Assembly (NCBI GenBank): GCA_030694985.1
Contig: JAUYTV010000056.1
Coordinates: 1 to 60,755 of the forward strand
DNA from: Methanoregula sp.
GTDB taxonomy: Archaea > Halobacteriota > Methanomicrobia > Methanomicrobiales > Methanospirillaceae
Direction: 5' to 3'
Length of the DNA: 60,755 nt
Positions 16,146 through 24,857 of the stretch are shown here, piece after piece. Both the position numbers and the translations under genes were made by a program. The notes beneath the pieces are model-generated. The model was not told where the DNA came from. It saw only the letters and a program-made list of their open reading frames with translations, and did no database searches. The first letter of the stretch is position 1; each line of letters starts with the position of its first letter.

Positions 16146-18056
16146 ATGGTAAAACGGTACCTCGAACTTCGTTCCCTTGATGATGCGCTTGCCCTTCTCA
16201 CCTCATCCTTTGCAGTCCCTAAAAGAACCGAGATGGTCCCGGTCATGCAATCGGTCGGGCGGGTTGTTGCAGAACCCGTCTTTGCAAAATATTCTGTGCC
16301 GGAAGTAAACCTCTCTGCCATGGACGGTATCGCAGTCAGGAGCCGTGACACCATTGGCGCAGGAGACGGGACACCGGTAACTCTGGACCATTTCGCCAGA
16401 GTTAATACCGGCAACATCGTGCCTCCGGAGTATGATGCGGTCATCATGATCGAAGATGTCTGGGAGGCAGGTGACAATTTCCAGATCCGGCGTGCTGCCT
16501 CACCCTGGCAGCATGTCCGACCTGCCGGAGAAGATATCCGGGAGAACCGGCTCGTACTCCCCAGGGGTCACCTTATCCGGGCTTTCGATATCGGGGCGCT
16601 GGCTACTTATGGGATCACCCGGGTGAAAGTCAAGGCCGTCAATGTCGGTATCATACCGACCGGCAGCGAGCTGGTCCCCCTCGGTGTCCGACCAGCCCCG
16701 GGGCAGGTAGTAGAGAGCAACACCATCATGGCCCAGGTCTTTCTTGACCAGATGGGGGCTACCTGCACACGGCTCCCCATAGTGACAGATGATCCCAATC
16801 TCATCCGTAATGCGCTCAGCAGTGCGGTGGAAGATAATGATCTGGTTATCATCTCTGCGGGTTCTTCTGCCGGCACCCGGGACTTCACCGAGAGTGTTAT
16901 CCGATCGCTCGGAGAGTTGATCTTTCATGGCGTAGCAGTCAGACCCGGTAAGCCGGTGATGCTGGGAATGGTTAAAGGGACACCGGTCCTTGGACTGCCA
17001 GGCTACCCGCTCGCTGCCCAGACCGCCCTCCGTGAATTTGCCGCACCGCTGCTGGAATCGTGGGGATTTCCCCCGGCACCCCGATTTCCCGTCAAGGTCC
17101 GGCTGGCGCAGCCACTCGTTTCGGAACCCGGGTTTGACGAGTTCATTCCGGTCTTTGTTGGCCGTATCGGCTCTTCGCTTTACGGTACACCTCACGGGAA
17201 AGGGGCCGGGGTGCAGATGGCAACTGTCAAGGCTAACGGCTATACCCGCATCCCGGCGCCGGTGGAGGGTTATGAGGCCGGAACCGAGCTCGAGGTTCTT
17301 CTTACCACCGATCCGGGGAGTGTCGAACGCACCCTTATCCTGACCGGCTCGGTGGACCCCTCGTTAGAGGAGCTCGCAAGCCTCGCTCATGACAAGGGTT
17401 TGTTCATTCATGCCACCAACCCCGGTAATATGGGGGCACTCCTTGCCCTGCGACGCAACAGCTGCCATGCGGCTCCGCTCAGCCTGCCGGCCCGGTCCCT
17501 GCTGACATCGTACCAACCCATCATCAAATATATGCCCGTGGGAAATGCTGTCTTTATTCACATCGCCACTATCGAACTGGGGATTGCGTCTTGCGATGGG
17601 CTGGGGTTAGAAGATATCACCGGTACCCGGTTCATAAACACAAAGAGAGAGTCCCCCACCCGGGTGATCCTCGATGCCCTGATGGCCGCAGAAGGTATTG
17701 ACCCGTCAAAGGTGAACGGGTACCTGCAGGAAGTGCATGGTCCCTCTGCAGTGGCAGCCGCGATCCGTAACGGGTTTGCCGATGCCGGTATGTGTACATC
17801 CAGCGTTGCCAGCGCAAACGGGCTACAGTTCGTGCCTGTAGCTCACGAGGATTATGAACTTGCTATACGGCGGGAGTTGCTGGAAGATACCCGTATCCGC
17901 ACGCTGGTATCGCTCATCCAGTCCCCTGCGTATCGCACGATCCTTACAGAGACCGGGGGTTATGATGTCAGCCTTACCGGGACCATACGGGGGTTGAACG
18001 GTGAGAATACCCTAACACCATTTTCACCGGGAATGCTGCCTGCCGGGTATACCTGA
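16146..18056 (+). CDS. moeA: MoeA fused to a C-terminal periplasmic-binding-protein-like domain
   Basis: A 636-residue protein. Residues 1-390 are a complete MoeA, which inserts molybdate or tungstate into adenylylated molybdopterin: MoeA_N with NLSAMDGIAVRS, the MoCF-binding domain with GIIPTGSELVPLG and SAGSSAGTRDF, GVAVRPGKPV and a MoeA_C barrel. Residues about 400-636 form a binding-protein-like domain (LILTGSVDPSLEELA, IATIELGIASCDGLG, FADAGMCTSSVASANGLQFVPVAHEDYELAI) with no export signal, so it would bind its ligand in the cytoplasm. ATG at 16146 is used because earlier starts add a basic tail not typical of MoeA. It converges on a second moeA. Confidence 0.9.
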   Translation: MVKRYLELRSLDDALALLTSSFAVPKRTEMVPVMQSVGRVVAEPVFAKYSVPEVNLSAMDGIAVRSRDTIGAGDGTPVTLDHFARVNTGNIVPPEYDAVIMIEDVWEAGDNFQIRRAASPWQHVRPAGEDIRENRLVLPRGHLIRAFDIGALATYGITRVKVKAVNVGIIPTGSELVPLGVRPAPGQVVESNTIMAQVFLDQMGATCTRLPIVTDDPNLIRNALSSAVEDNDLVIISAGSSAGTRDFTESVIRSLGELIFHGVAVRPGKPVMLGMVKGTPVLGLPGYPLAAQTALREFAAPLLESWGFPPAPRFPVKVRLAQPLVSEPGFDEFIPVFVGRIGSSLYGTPHGKGAGVQMATVKANGYTRIPAPVEGYEAGTELEVLLTTDPGSVERTLILTGSVDPSLEELASLAHDKGLFIHATNPGNMGALLALRRNSCHAAPLSLPARSLLTSYQPIIKYMPVGNAVFIHIATIELGIASCDGLGLEDITGTRFINTKRESPTRVILDALMAAEGIDPSKVNGYLQEVHGPSAVAAAIRNGFADAGMCTSSVASANGLQFVPVAHEDYELAIRRELLEDTRIRTLVSLIQSPAYRTILTETGGYDVSLTGTIRGLNGENTLTPFSPGMLPAGYT

Positions 18057-18217
18057 AGACGATCGCAAAACCATTTGTTTATCTATGCAGTCAGGAACGC
18101 ATTTTTTTGCAAATAGTTTAAAAAAAAATGCAAATTCTCAACAATATTTACTCATGTCATCGACCGTGAGAATTTTTTAAATTATTATCATCTACAAAAG
18201 TAATTTGGAGATGGCCA

Positions 18218-19432
18218 TTATTTCAGCAACTGGACTGAAATCACTGAACCTTTTTTCAGATATTCCTGTTCTTCGGGGATAGAGGCTATTGCCTCTGCCT
18301 CAGCTATGTCTCGCAAACGGCTGCTGCCTTTTAACGGATGAAAAACCGGAAATCCTTCCACTTCTTCGAGTCTGCCAAAGAAAAAATCCGTCCAATCACG
18401 CTCGCGTCCCTCCAGATCAGCGGCAAGCCGGGCATTAATCCGGGGGAGATGGGGATGTGCATGACCCGCAAGGGCAAGCAGGCCGGGCAGGGCGATCTGC
18501 AGGAACCCCATCAGGTTCGAAGACGGGCCGCCAGGTAAAATGAATACGGGTTTTTTGTCCAGCATGCCAAATCCGACAGCCTTTCCGGGACCGATGCGAA
18601 TCCGGTGGAAGTATTGCTGCCATCCAAGACCTTCAAACACCTGCGCTACCAGATCTCGGTCACCGGTCCACGCTCCCCCGCTTGTTATTATCGCATCTGC
18701 ACCGGCAGATTGTGTTTTGAAAGTTTTTGTGAGGGTATCAAAGTCATCGTGTACAACTGTCATGACTGTATTCATCTTGTACCGTTTACACCATGCATGG
18801 CAGGTCAGAATATTACTGGCGTACAGCTTGCCCTCAGAAAGAGCCACTCCCGGTGCAACAATCTCATCTCCGGTGCCTATGATGGCTACGGTCGGATTTT
18901 TAAAAACAGGGACCGTGCTGTGTCCGGCAGCCGCGATAAGACCGATAATCCCCGGCGATAACTGCTGACCTTTCTTTGTTATACAGGTATTGAATTTCAC
19001 ATCATTCCCACAACGCTGAATATTCCGCCCGGGTTCTGCAAAATTCATGATCAAAATATCATTGCCTTCTGGTTTTGCGAATTCTTCGGTCAGAACGGCA
19101 TCCGCACCGGCAGGGATACGGGCGCCGGTCAAAACCCGGATAGTTGTTCCCGACTTGAGTTCAATGTCCTTTGTCGCACCTGCTGCAAGATGACCGGCAA
19201 GTTTCAGGAGTACTGGCTTTTTCTGGGTTGCATCAGCTACTTCATGAGATAATACCGCATATCCGTCTTTTAGGGAGGAGTCCATTGACGGGGAGTTTAC
19301 AAGTGCATAGAGATCCGATGCAGCAACACGGTCAGTACATTCTGCCAGCTTGACACTTTCCACCGCTAACGGCTTAATGTGTTCAAGGGTTATACTGAGC
19401 GCTTCTTCCAGACCCAGGGACAGTTTTTTCAT
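18218..19432 (-). CDS. moeA: Molybdopterin molybdenumtransferase MoeA
   Basis: A 404-residue single-unit MoeA of standard length. It has the N-terminal SPSMDSSLKDGYAV element, TGARIPAGADAVL, the MoCF-binding region IIGTGDEIVAPG, TSGGAWTGDRD and GPGKAVGFG, and a C-terminal barrel. It catalyses metal insertion into molybdopterin. Unlike the convergent paralogue at 16146, it lacks the binding-protein-like extension. Two paralogues are common in archaea and may serve Mo and W separately, but nothing in the sequence tells which is which. The fdh operon lies immediately upstream in the same direction. Confidence 0.92.
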   Translation of the reverse strand: MKKLSLGLEEALSITLEHIKPLAVESVKLAECTDRVAASDLYALVNSPSMDSSLKDGYAVLSHEVADATQKKPVLLKLAGHLAAGATKDIELKSGTTIRVLTGARIPAGADAVLTEEFAKPEGNDILIMNFAEPGRNIQRCGNDVKFNTCITKKGQQLSPGIIGLIAAAGHSTVPVFKNPTVAIIGTGDEIVAPGVALSEGKLYASNILTCHAWCKRYKMNTVMTVVHDDFDTLTKTFKTQSAGADAIITSGGAWTGDRDLVAQVFEGLGWQQYFHRIRIGPGKAVGFGMLDKKPVFILPGGPSSNLMGFLQIALPGLLALAGHAHPHLPRINARLAADLEGRERDWTDFFFGRLEEVEGFPVFHPLKGSSRLRDIAEAEAIASIPEEQEYLKKGSVISVQLLK

Positions 19433-19553
19433 TCGAGCTTCCTTATGCAGTTAGACTTTAATATCCTTAAGAGAATTTCTGAAAAACCTTATATTTTTTT
19501 GAATTTAAAATGACGAAGAGCCCAAAAAAAAGATCTGTTTGTGAAGAAATACT

Positions 19554-20807
19554 TCACTTCTTGGTGAACGGGTTGAAGACATTCTCGTAGATCATGTCGC
19601 TTCCGGTGTTGTGGAGCCGGTTACGCTCTGTCTTCTCCTCCGCATAGGCAAGGAGCGGGAGTTCCATGTCAACACCCGGCACATGGCCAAACATCTTCTC
19701 GAGTTCAACCTGCTGGGCATGCATGAAGAGAGCGTTGGGGATTTCTGCAGGGCAGACTTCCTCGCACTGGCCGCAGTTCACACAAGAGTCCGCGATATGA
19801 GCATACCGGATCAGGTGGAACATGAAGTTAACAGGCAACTCGCCGGGTGGAACATAGGCCGGGTTCTTGGTTGTGCAGTCAACGCAGTAACAGATCGGGC
19901 AGACCTCGATACACCCGTAGCACTTGACGCAGAGTGCAGTCTCGTCCATGATCTTCTTTAAGCGTTCCTTACCATTGCCAAGCGCTTCGAAGTCGTGCTT
20001 CCGCCACTTGTCGCCGAGCTTGAACATCGCACCCTCGACCTTTGCCCGGATCTCAAGACCCTTGGGGTTGGCGGGTGCAGTTGTCAGGATACCTTTCTTG
20101 ACGGCACCGTCAACAAGGTTCGCTCCCTTCTCTGAGCAGACTTCAACAAAGGTTGCTTTGCCTGCCTTGTCGCCGATGACTCCCCAGTTACCGCAGGCAA
20201 GGTCTGCCTGGCGGGGGATCTTCATCTTGCAGCGGCGGCAGTTGCTGCGCCGGCCATAGCCTGCTTCTTCGAGTTCGTCAACAGAGATACCCTTGTGGCC
20301 TCCCTCGAACTCGATGATGAACTGTCCTTTGTCGATCTCTTCCTTTGTGACCTTTTCCGGATCAACACCATACTTTTCGCGGATCATCTTACGGGCAGTG
20401 ACCGGGCTGACCGATCCTCCGCAGTTGACCCCTATCATGATGATATTATCGAGGTTGATCTGCTTGCGCTTGGCCAGTTCGTAGAACGCCATCGCGTCAC
20501 AACCCTTGACGGTCACGCCGATCTTCTTGTCCGCTGCCCCGTTAAGATATTTCTTGACAAGTTTTGGCATAAGAAGCGTTCCGCAGTGAAGTGAACCAGC
20601 GGTATTTGCAAGATCCTTGGGATCGGTGATGATGACCGGCTTTGCATCATAGAGGTCAACACCCTTGGTCACTACAAGGACTGCATCGACCATCTTGGAT
20701 TCAAGGGCATACTTCCAGAGTCCGGTAACTGCGCCACCGAGCTCGGCTTTCTTCTGGATCTCTGCGTCATTTGTCCATGCGTAGAGCATTTCGCCTTTCT
20801 TGGTCAT
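19554..20807 (-). CDS. fdhB: F420-dependent formate dehydrogenase beta subunit (copy 1)
   Basis: A 417-residue FrhB/FdhB-family protein that binds FAD, takes electrons from FdhA through [4Fe-4S] clusters and reduces coenzyme F420. Visible elements are VTVKGCDAMAFYEL, IGVNCGGSVSPVTARKMI, YGRRSNCRRCKMKIPRQADLACGNWGV and two ferredoxin clusters (CVKCYGCIEVCPICYC and CVNCGQCEEVCPAEIP). Compared with copy 2 it has about 35 extra C-terminal residues and a cysteine-richer first cluster. It is cotranscribed with fdhA, two bases upstream. It may also donate electrons to heterodisulfide reductase, as known in relatives. Confidence 0.93.
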   Translation of the reverse strand: MTKKGEMLYAWTNDAEIQKKAELGGAVTGLWKYALESKMVDAVLVVTKGVDLYDAKPVIITDPKDLANTAGSLHCGTLLMPKLVKKYLNGAADKKIGVTVKGCDAMAFYELAKRKQINLDNIIMIGVNCGGSVSPVTARKMIREKYGVDPEKVTKEEIDKGQFIIEFEGGHKGISVDELEEAGYGRRSNCRRCKMKIPRQADLACGNWGVIGDKAGKATFVEVCSEKGANLVDGAVKKGILTTAPANPKGLEIRAKVEGAMFKLGDKWRKHDFEALGNGKERLKKIMDETALCVKCYGCIEVCPICYCVDCTTKNPAYVPPGELPVNFMFHLIRYAHIADSCVNCGQCEEVCPAEIPNALFMHAQQVELEKMFGHVPGVDMELPLLAYAEEKTERNRLHNTGSDMIYENVFNPFTKK

Positions 20808-20809
20808 GT

Positions 20810-22879
20810 TCAGGCCTCCTTGATCTTCTCAATCTTGACAGCACAGTGCTTGAGTTCCGGCATCTTGGAGAGCGGATCGAGTGCTGTGTTGGTGAGGTCG
20901 TTTGCCCCATGCTCAAAGTGCATAGGCATGAAGATCACTTTCGGGCCCACATCGTCGGTCACGCGTGCTATGGCAATGGATTCGCCACGGCGGCTTGTTA
21001 CCTTGACCTTCTCGTATGGCTTGATCCCAAGTTCCTTTGCATCCAGCGTGTTCATCTGCATGTAGTTTTCCGGTACATCGTTGTGCAGGGTCGGGCTCCG
21101 GTCGGTCTGGGTCCTGGTGTGATAATGGAAGATGATACGGCCGGTCATCATGGTGAACGGGTACTCTGCATCAGCGACTTCTGCGGGCGGGCGGTACTCG
21201 AGACCGAACATGGTACCCTTGCCATCCGCTGCGGAGAACTTCCCGATGTGGAGGATCGGGGTTCCCGGGTGCTCGATGGTCGGGCAGGGCCAGTGGACCG
21301 ATTCGGGCTTCTCCATCTTCTCGTATGTGACACCGAACTGACCCGGGGTGACTGCACGCATGTCGTCCCAGACATCCTTTGCAGTCTTCCAGTCAAAGCC
21401 CTTGAGGCCCATCTTCTTTGCGAGCAGGCTGATGATCTCCCAGTCGTACTTCGATTCGCCGGGACCATCAACAGCCTTCCTTACACGGTTGACACGGCGC
21501 TCGCCGCTGGTGAATGTGCCGTCCTTCTCGGCAAAGCAGGTGCCGGGCAGGACAACGTCTGCATATTCGCAGCTCTCATTCCAATAAATATCCTGCATAA
21601 CGAGGAAGTCGAGCTTGTCAAGGGATCTCCTGACATGGTTTGAGTCCGGGTAGGAAACAACCGGGTTCAGGCCGAGGATATACATCGCCTTGATCGGGTC
21701 GCCGCACTGGGTGATCTGTTCGGTTAAGGTGACACCATACCAGTCGGGCAGGGAACCTTCTTTCATGAACCATGCCTTCTCCATCTTGGCACGGTTCTCG
21801 GGGACGGCAACTGCCTGGTAGCCGGAGAAGACGTTCGGGTATGCACCCATGTCGCAGGCGCCCTGCACGTTGTTCTGGCCACGGAGCGGGTTAACACCAA
21901 CACCGGGGCGTCCGACATTACCGGTGAGCAGTGAGAGATTTCCCATGGACCGGACGTTGTCGGTACCGGTGGTTAACTCGGTGATGCCGAGGCAGTAGAT
22001 GATGACTGCGTTCTTTGCATTTGCATACTGGCGGGCAAAATCCTTGACCGTATCTTGCGGGACACCATGGATCTTCGTAGCGTCAGCATAGTTTTCGACC
22101 GTCTTTTTCAGGTCCTCAAAGCCTTTCGTGCGTTCCTTGATGTACTCCTTGTCCTCAAGGCCTTCCTTGATTATGTAGTACATCATGTTGTTTGCGAGGG
22201 CAATGTGGGTCGACGGGTTGAACCGGATGTACTTGTCGGCAAGCCGTGCGGTCGGGCTGAAGCGCGGGTCAACCACAGTGATTGGGATGCCCTTCTTCTT
22301 TGCCTGCATGACGCGGCGGGCTGCCAGTGGGTGGGCCTCGACGGCGTTTGAACCCCACATGACGATGAAGTCGGAGTTCAGGACATCCTCGAACGGGTTG
22401 GTGGCTGCACCGGAACCGAACGAGAGTGAGAGACCGGCAACGGACGGACCGTGGCAGATACGTGCACAGTTGTCGACGTTGTTGGTCTGGAAGGCTACAC
22501 GGGCCCACTTCTGCAGGGCATAGCAGTCCTCATTCACGGTACGGCATGAGGTGTGGAAACCAAGAGCCTTGGGGCCGCCCTGTTTGTAAGCCTCTGAAAA
22601 CTTCTTTGTTATCAGGTCAATGGCTTCGTCCCATGAGGCTTCCTCGAATTTGTCGCCCTTCTTGATCAAGGGTTTTGTCAGACGGCCGGGCTTCTGGACA
22701 GTTTCCCAGCAGGTCGTACCTTTCGGGCAGAGCTTGCCTTCGTTGATCGGGGACCGCTTGTACGGTTCAACACCAACGAGCGTGTTCCCATTGGACACGA
22801 GGTTAAGGCCGCAGCCAACCCCGCAGTAGGGACAGGTCGTTGCTGTATACTTAAGAGAATCCTTACTTAGTTCGCTCAT
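20810..22879 (-). CDS. fdhA: Formate dehydrogenase alpha subunit (copy 1)
   Basis: The 689-residue molybdopterin oxidoreductase catalytic subunit. The N-terminal [4Fe-4S] site is TTCPYCGVGCGLN (C16, C19, C23) with a fourth cysteine in KLCPKG. The metal ligand is a cysteine in CARICHGPSVAG near residue 136, in place of the selenocysteine of some methanogens. It oxidises formate to CO2 in the cytoplasm at a Mo- or W-bisPGD centre. The C-terminal MoPterin-binding domain includes MTGRIIFHYHTRTQTDRSP. It is nearly identical along much of its length to copy 2 at 24.9-26.9 kb. Confidence 0.95.
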   Translation of the reverse strand: MSELSKDSLKYTATTCPYCGVGCGLNLVSNGNTLVGVEPYKRSPINEGKLCPKGTTCWETVQKPGRLTKPLIKKGDKFEEASWDEAIDLITKKFSEAYKQGGPKALGFHTSCRTVNEDCYALQKWARVAFQTNNVDNCARICHGPSVAGLSLSFGSGAATNPFEDVLNSDFIVMWGSNAVEAHPLAARRVMQAKKKGIPITVVDPRFSPTARLADKYIRFNPSTHIALANNMMYYIIKEGLEDKEYIKERTKGFEDLKKTVENYADATKIHGVPQDTVKDFARQYANAKNAVIIYCLGITELTTGTDNVRSMGNLSLLTGNVGRPGVGVNPLRGQNNVQGACDMGAYPNVFSGYQAVAVPENRAKMEKAWFMKEGSLPDWYGVTLTEQITQCGDPIKAMYILGLNPVVSYPDSNHVRRSLDKLDFLVMQDIYWNESCEYADVVLPGTCFAEKDGTFTSGERRVNRVRKAVDGPGESKYDWEIISLLAKKMGLKGFDWKTAKDVWDDMRAVTPGQFGVTYEKMEKPESVHWPCPTIEHPGTPILHIGKFSAADGKGTMFGLEYRPPAEVADAEYPFTMMTGRIIFHYHTRTQTDRSPTLHNDVPENYMQMNTLDAKELGIKPYEKVKVTSRRGESIAIARVTDDVGPKVIFMPMHFEHGANDLTNTALDPLSKMPELKHCAVKIEKIKEA

Positions 22880-23137
22880 TTTTTATCACCATAAATTCAC
22901 GGTAACATCAGACCTGAAAAAGGCCAAGGCGCCCGTGAACATATCACATGTCTGGATACCTGCAAAATCCGTTAATCAATTTTGCTTGATTATTGTTTTA
23001 TGTAAACACCATATTTATACATTATGAAAAATTTCTAAAAATTGATGATTAGATGGGGGTTCTTAAAATTCAGGGTATAAATCAGCGGCGGTTTGGGAAC
23101 ACTATGGTTGTTTCCTGAACAAATTTTGAGGTTAATG

Positions 23138-23608
23138 TTACACCCAGACGTTTTTAGGGAACGCCATATTGGTGTAGATATCTTCCAATCGTGCCTTGTG
23201 GTCCCGTTCCATGTATACCAACTGGGTAAAGAGCAGCTGGGTGTCTGTGTCTTTTGCCAGGTTTGCAAGCTGGGTGTACATCTGCATGGATTCTAACTCC
23301 TTCCTTATCGCGACAACAAGACCTTCAAGGGGTTTCATGGTGGCGGTCAGTGCAGGCAACTCCAGGGTATCTGCTACCTTGTAGTCGTGCGAGGGGGCAA
23401 ATTTCATCTTTGAAGCATCCTTATGAAGCATTCTCTGAAGGAATTCACGGTGCTTCTTCTCATCTACGGCAAGTTCAAAAAATAGTGATTTCAGTACCGG
23501 GCTCTTTACCTTTTCATACCACGGTAAAACGTGTATGCTTCCACTTCCCTGTCGATTGCTGTTGCAATAATATTCTTTACATCTTCTGCTTTCCTGGTTT
23601 TTAATCAT
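23138..23608 (-). pseudogene. Ferritin-like/rubrerythrin-type gene with two offsetting frameshifts
   Basis: From residue 33 on, the frame reads as a ferritin-like four-helix protein (SPVLKSLFFELAVDEKKHREFLQ, ELESMQMYTQLA, VYMERDHKARLEDIY). Before that the annotated frame is nonsense (CKEYYCNSNRQGSGS), while the next frame gives KAEDVKNIIATAIDREVEAYTFYRGMK, the expected first iron-ligand helix. Removing one A from the run at 23598-23602 and adding one A at 23511-23514 restores an intact protein of about 156 residues. As read, helix 1 with its ligand glutamates is lost. It is either a recent pseudogene or two homopolymer sequencing errors. It sits between the two fdhAB operons. Confidence 0.75.
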
Positions 23609-23705
23609 CTACAGAGGAATATTGCTTTGTTCTACCGGTTCGTCCGGATACAGGCTCATCCTTCTTTTACCGGAACAGGACATCAGCATGTCCACAAGAA
23701 AAAAA

Positions 23706-24857
23706 TTAATTGGTATAAGATGACTTCCCCATCTTTGGTTCGAAGAACTTGTCCGCCTCAGTGCGGATCGCATGCGAGAAGAGCGCCAGCGGTATTTCAC
23801 ACGGGCAGAGCTCTTCGCATTGCCCGCAGTTGATACAGGAGTCGGATATGTGCGCAAAGCGCCGCAGGTGGAACATCGGATCGGCCGGGATGAAACCACG
23901 GCGGACCATCATGTCGGGCTGTTTATACTTGTCAGGACTGGTGACACAGACCGGACAGTGCTCAATGCACGCCAGGCACTTCATGCAGCGGCCGGTCTCC
24001 TTTGCTATAGTCTCCCAGAGAACCGGTGCGAGGGCTTCGAAGTCATGCTTTCGCCATTTGTCGCCGAGCTTTCCCATTGCACCTTCAACCTTGGCACGGA
24101 TCTCGATACCCTTGGGGTTTGCCGGTTCTATGGCAAGTTTATTGGCTTTGACTGCTCCGTCAATGAGTTTTGCCCCCTTATCGGAGCAGACCTCGACAAA
24201 GGTCGCATTACCTGCCTTTTCGCCGATGACACCCCAGTTCCCGCAGGCAAGGTCTGCCTGGCGCGGGACTTTTAACTTGCAGCGGCGGCAGTTCGACCTG
24301 CGGCCGAAGCCGGCCTCTTCAAGCTCATCCATGGAGATACCCTTGTGGCCTCCTTCGTACTCAATGATGAACTGGCCCTTGTCGATCTCTTCTTTAGTGA
24401 CCGTATTCGGGTCGACGCCAAACTTTTCCTTGATCATCTTCCGTGCGGCGACCGGGCTGACCGATCCACCACAGTTGACACCGATCATCACGATGTTGTC
24501 AAGATTGACCAGCTTGCGCTTTGCCATCTCAAGAAGGCCCATCATGTCACAGCCCTTGACAACCAGTCCCAGCTTCTTACCGGCCATCTTGGGCGCGTAC
24601 TCCATCACCAGTTTGGACATGAGGATGGTTCCACAGTGGAGCGAACCGGCGCACGCATCAAGGTCCTTAGGGTTGGAAACAAGAACCGGAACCGCATCGT
24701 ACAGGTCAATGCCACGCTGTACGGCAAGCACTGCATCAACGGTCTTGCTCTCAAGTGCATACTTCAGCAGCTCGGTTACCGCACCGCCGCATTCCGCCTT
24801 CTTTAAGAGGCCGGCATCATTGGTCCATGCATAGAGCATATCGCCTTTCTTTGCCAT
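23706..24857 (-). CDS. fdhB: F420-dependent formate dehydrogenase beta subunit (copy 2)
   Basis: A 383-residue paralogue of the beta subunit at 19.6 kb, with the same FAD/F420 region (VVKGCDMMGLLEM, IGVNCGGSVSPVAARKMI, NCRRCKLKVPRQADLACGNWGV). The two C-terminal clusters are CMKCLACIEHCPVC and CINCGQCEELCPCEIP. The first cluster lacks the extra CVDC cysteine of copy 1, and the C-terminal extension is absent, so the two copies may dock to different partners. Its ATG abuts the fdhA stop. It acts with FdhA to couple formate oxidation to F420 reduction. Confidence 0.93.
   Translation of the reverse strand: MAKKGDMLYAWTNDAGLLKKAECGGAVTELLKYALESKTVDAVLAVQRGIDLYDAVPVLVSNPKDLDACAGSLHCGTILMSKLVMEYAPKMAGKKLGLVVKGCDMMGLLEMAKRKLVNLDNIVMIGVNCGGSVSPVAARKMIKEKFGVDPNTVTKEEIDKGQFIIEYEGGHKGISMDELEEAGFGRRSNCRRCKLKVPRQADLACGNWGVIGEKAGNATFVEVCSDKGAKLIDGAVKANKLAIEPANPKGIEIRAKVEGAMGKLGDKWRKHDFEALAPVLWETIAKETGRCMKCLACIEHCPVCVTSPDKYKQPDMMVRRGFIPADPMFHLRRFAHISDSCINCGQCEELCPCEIPLALFSHAIRTEADKFFEPKMGKSSYTN

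Noticed and set aside
23035-23268. 77-residue minus-strand frame
   Set aside because: It overlaps the well-supported C-terminal part of the ferritin-like gene in a different frame.
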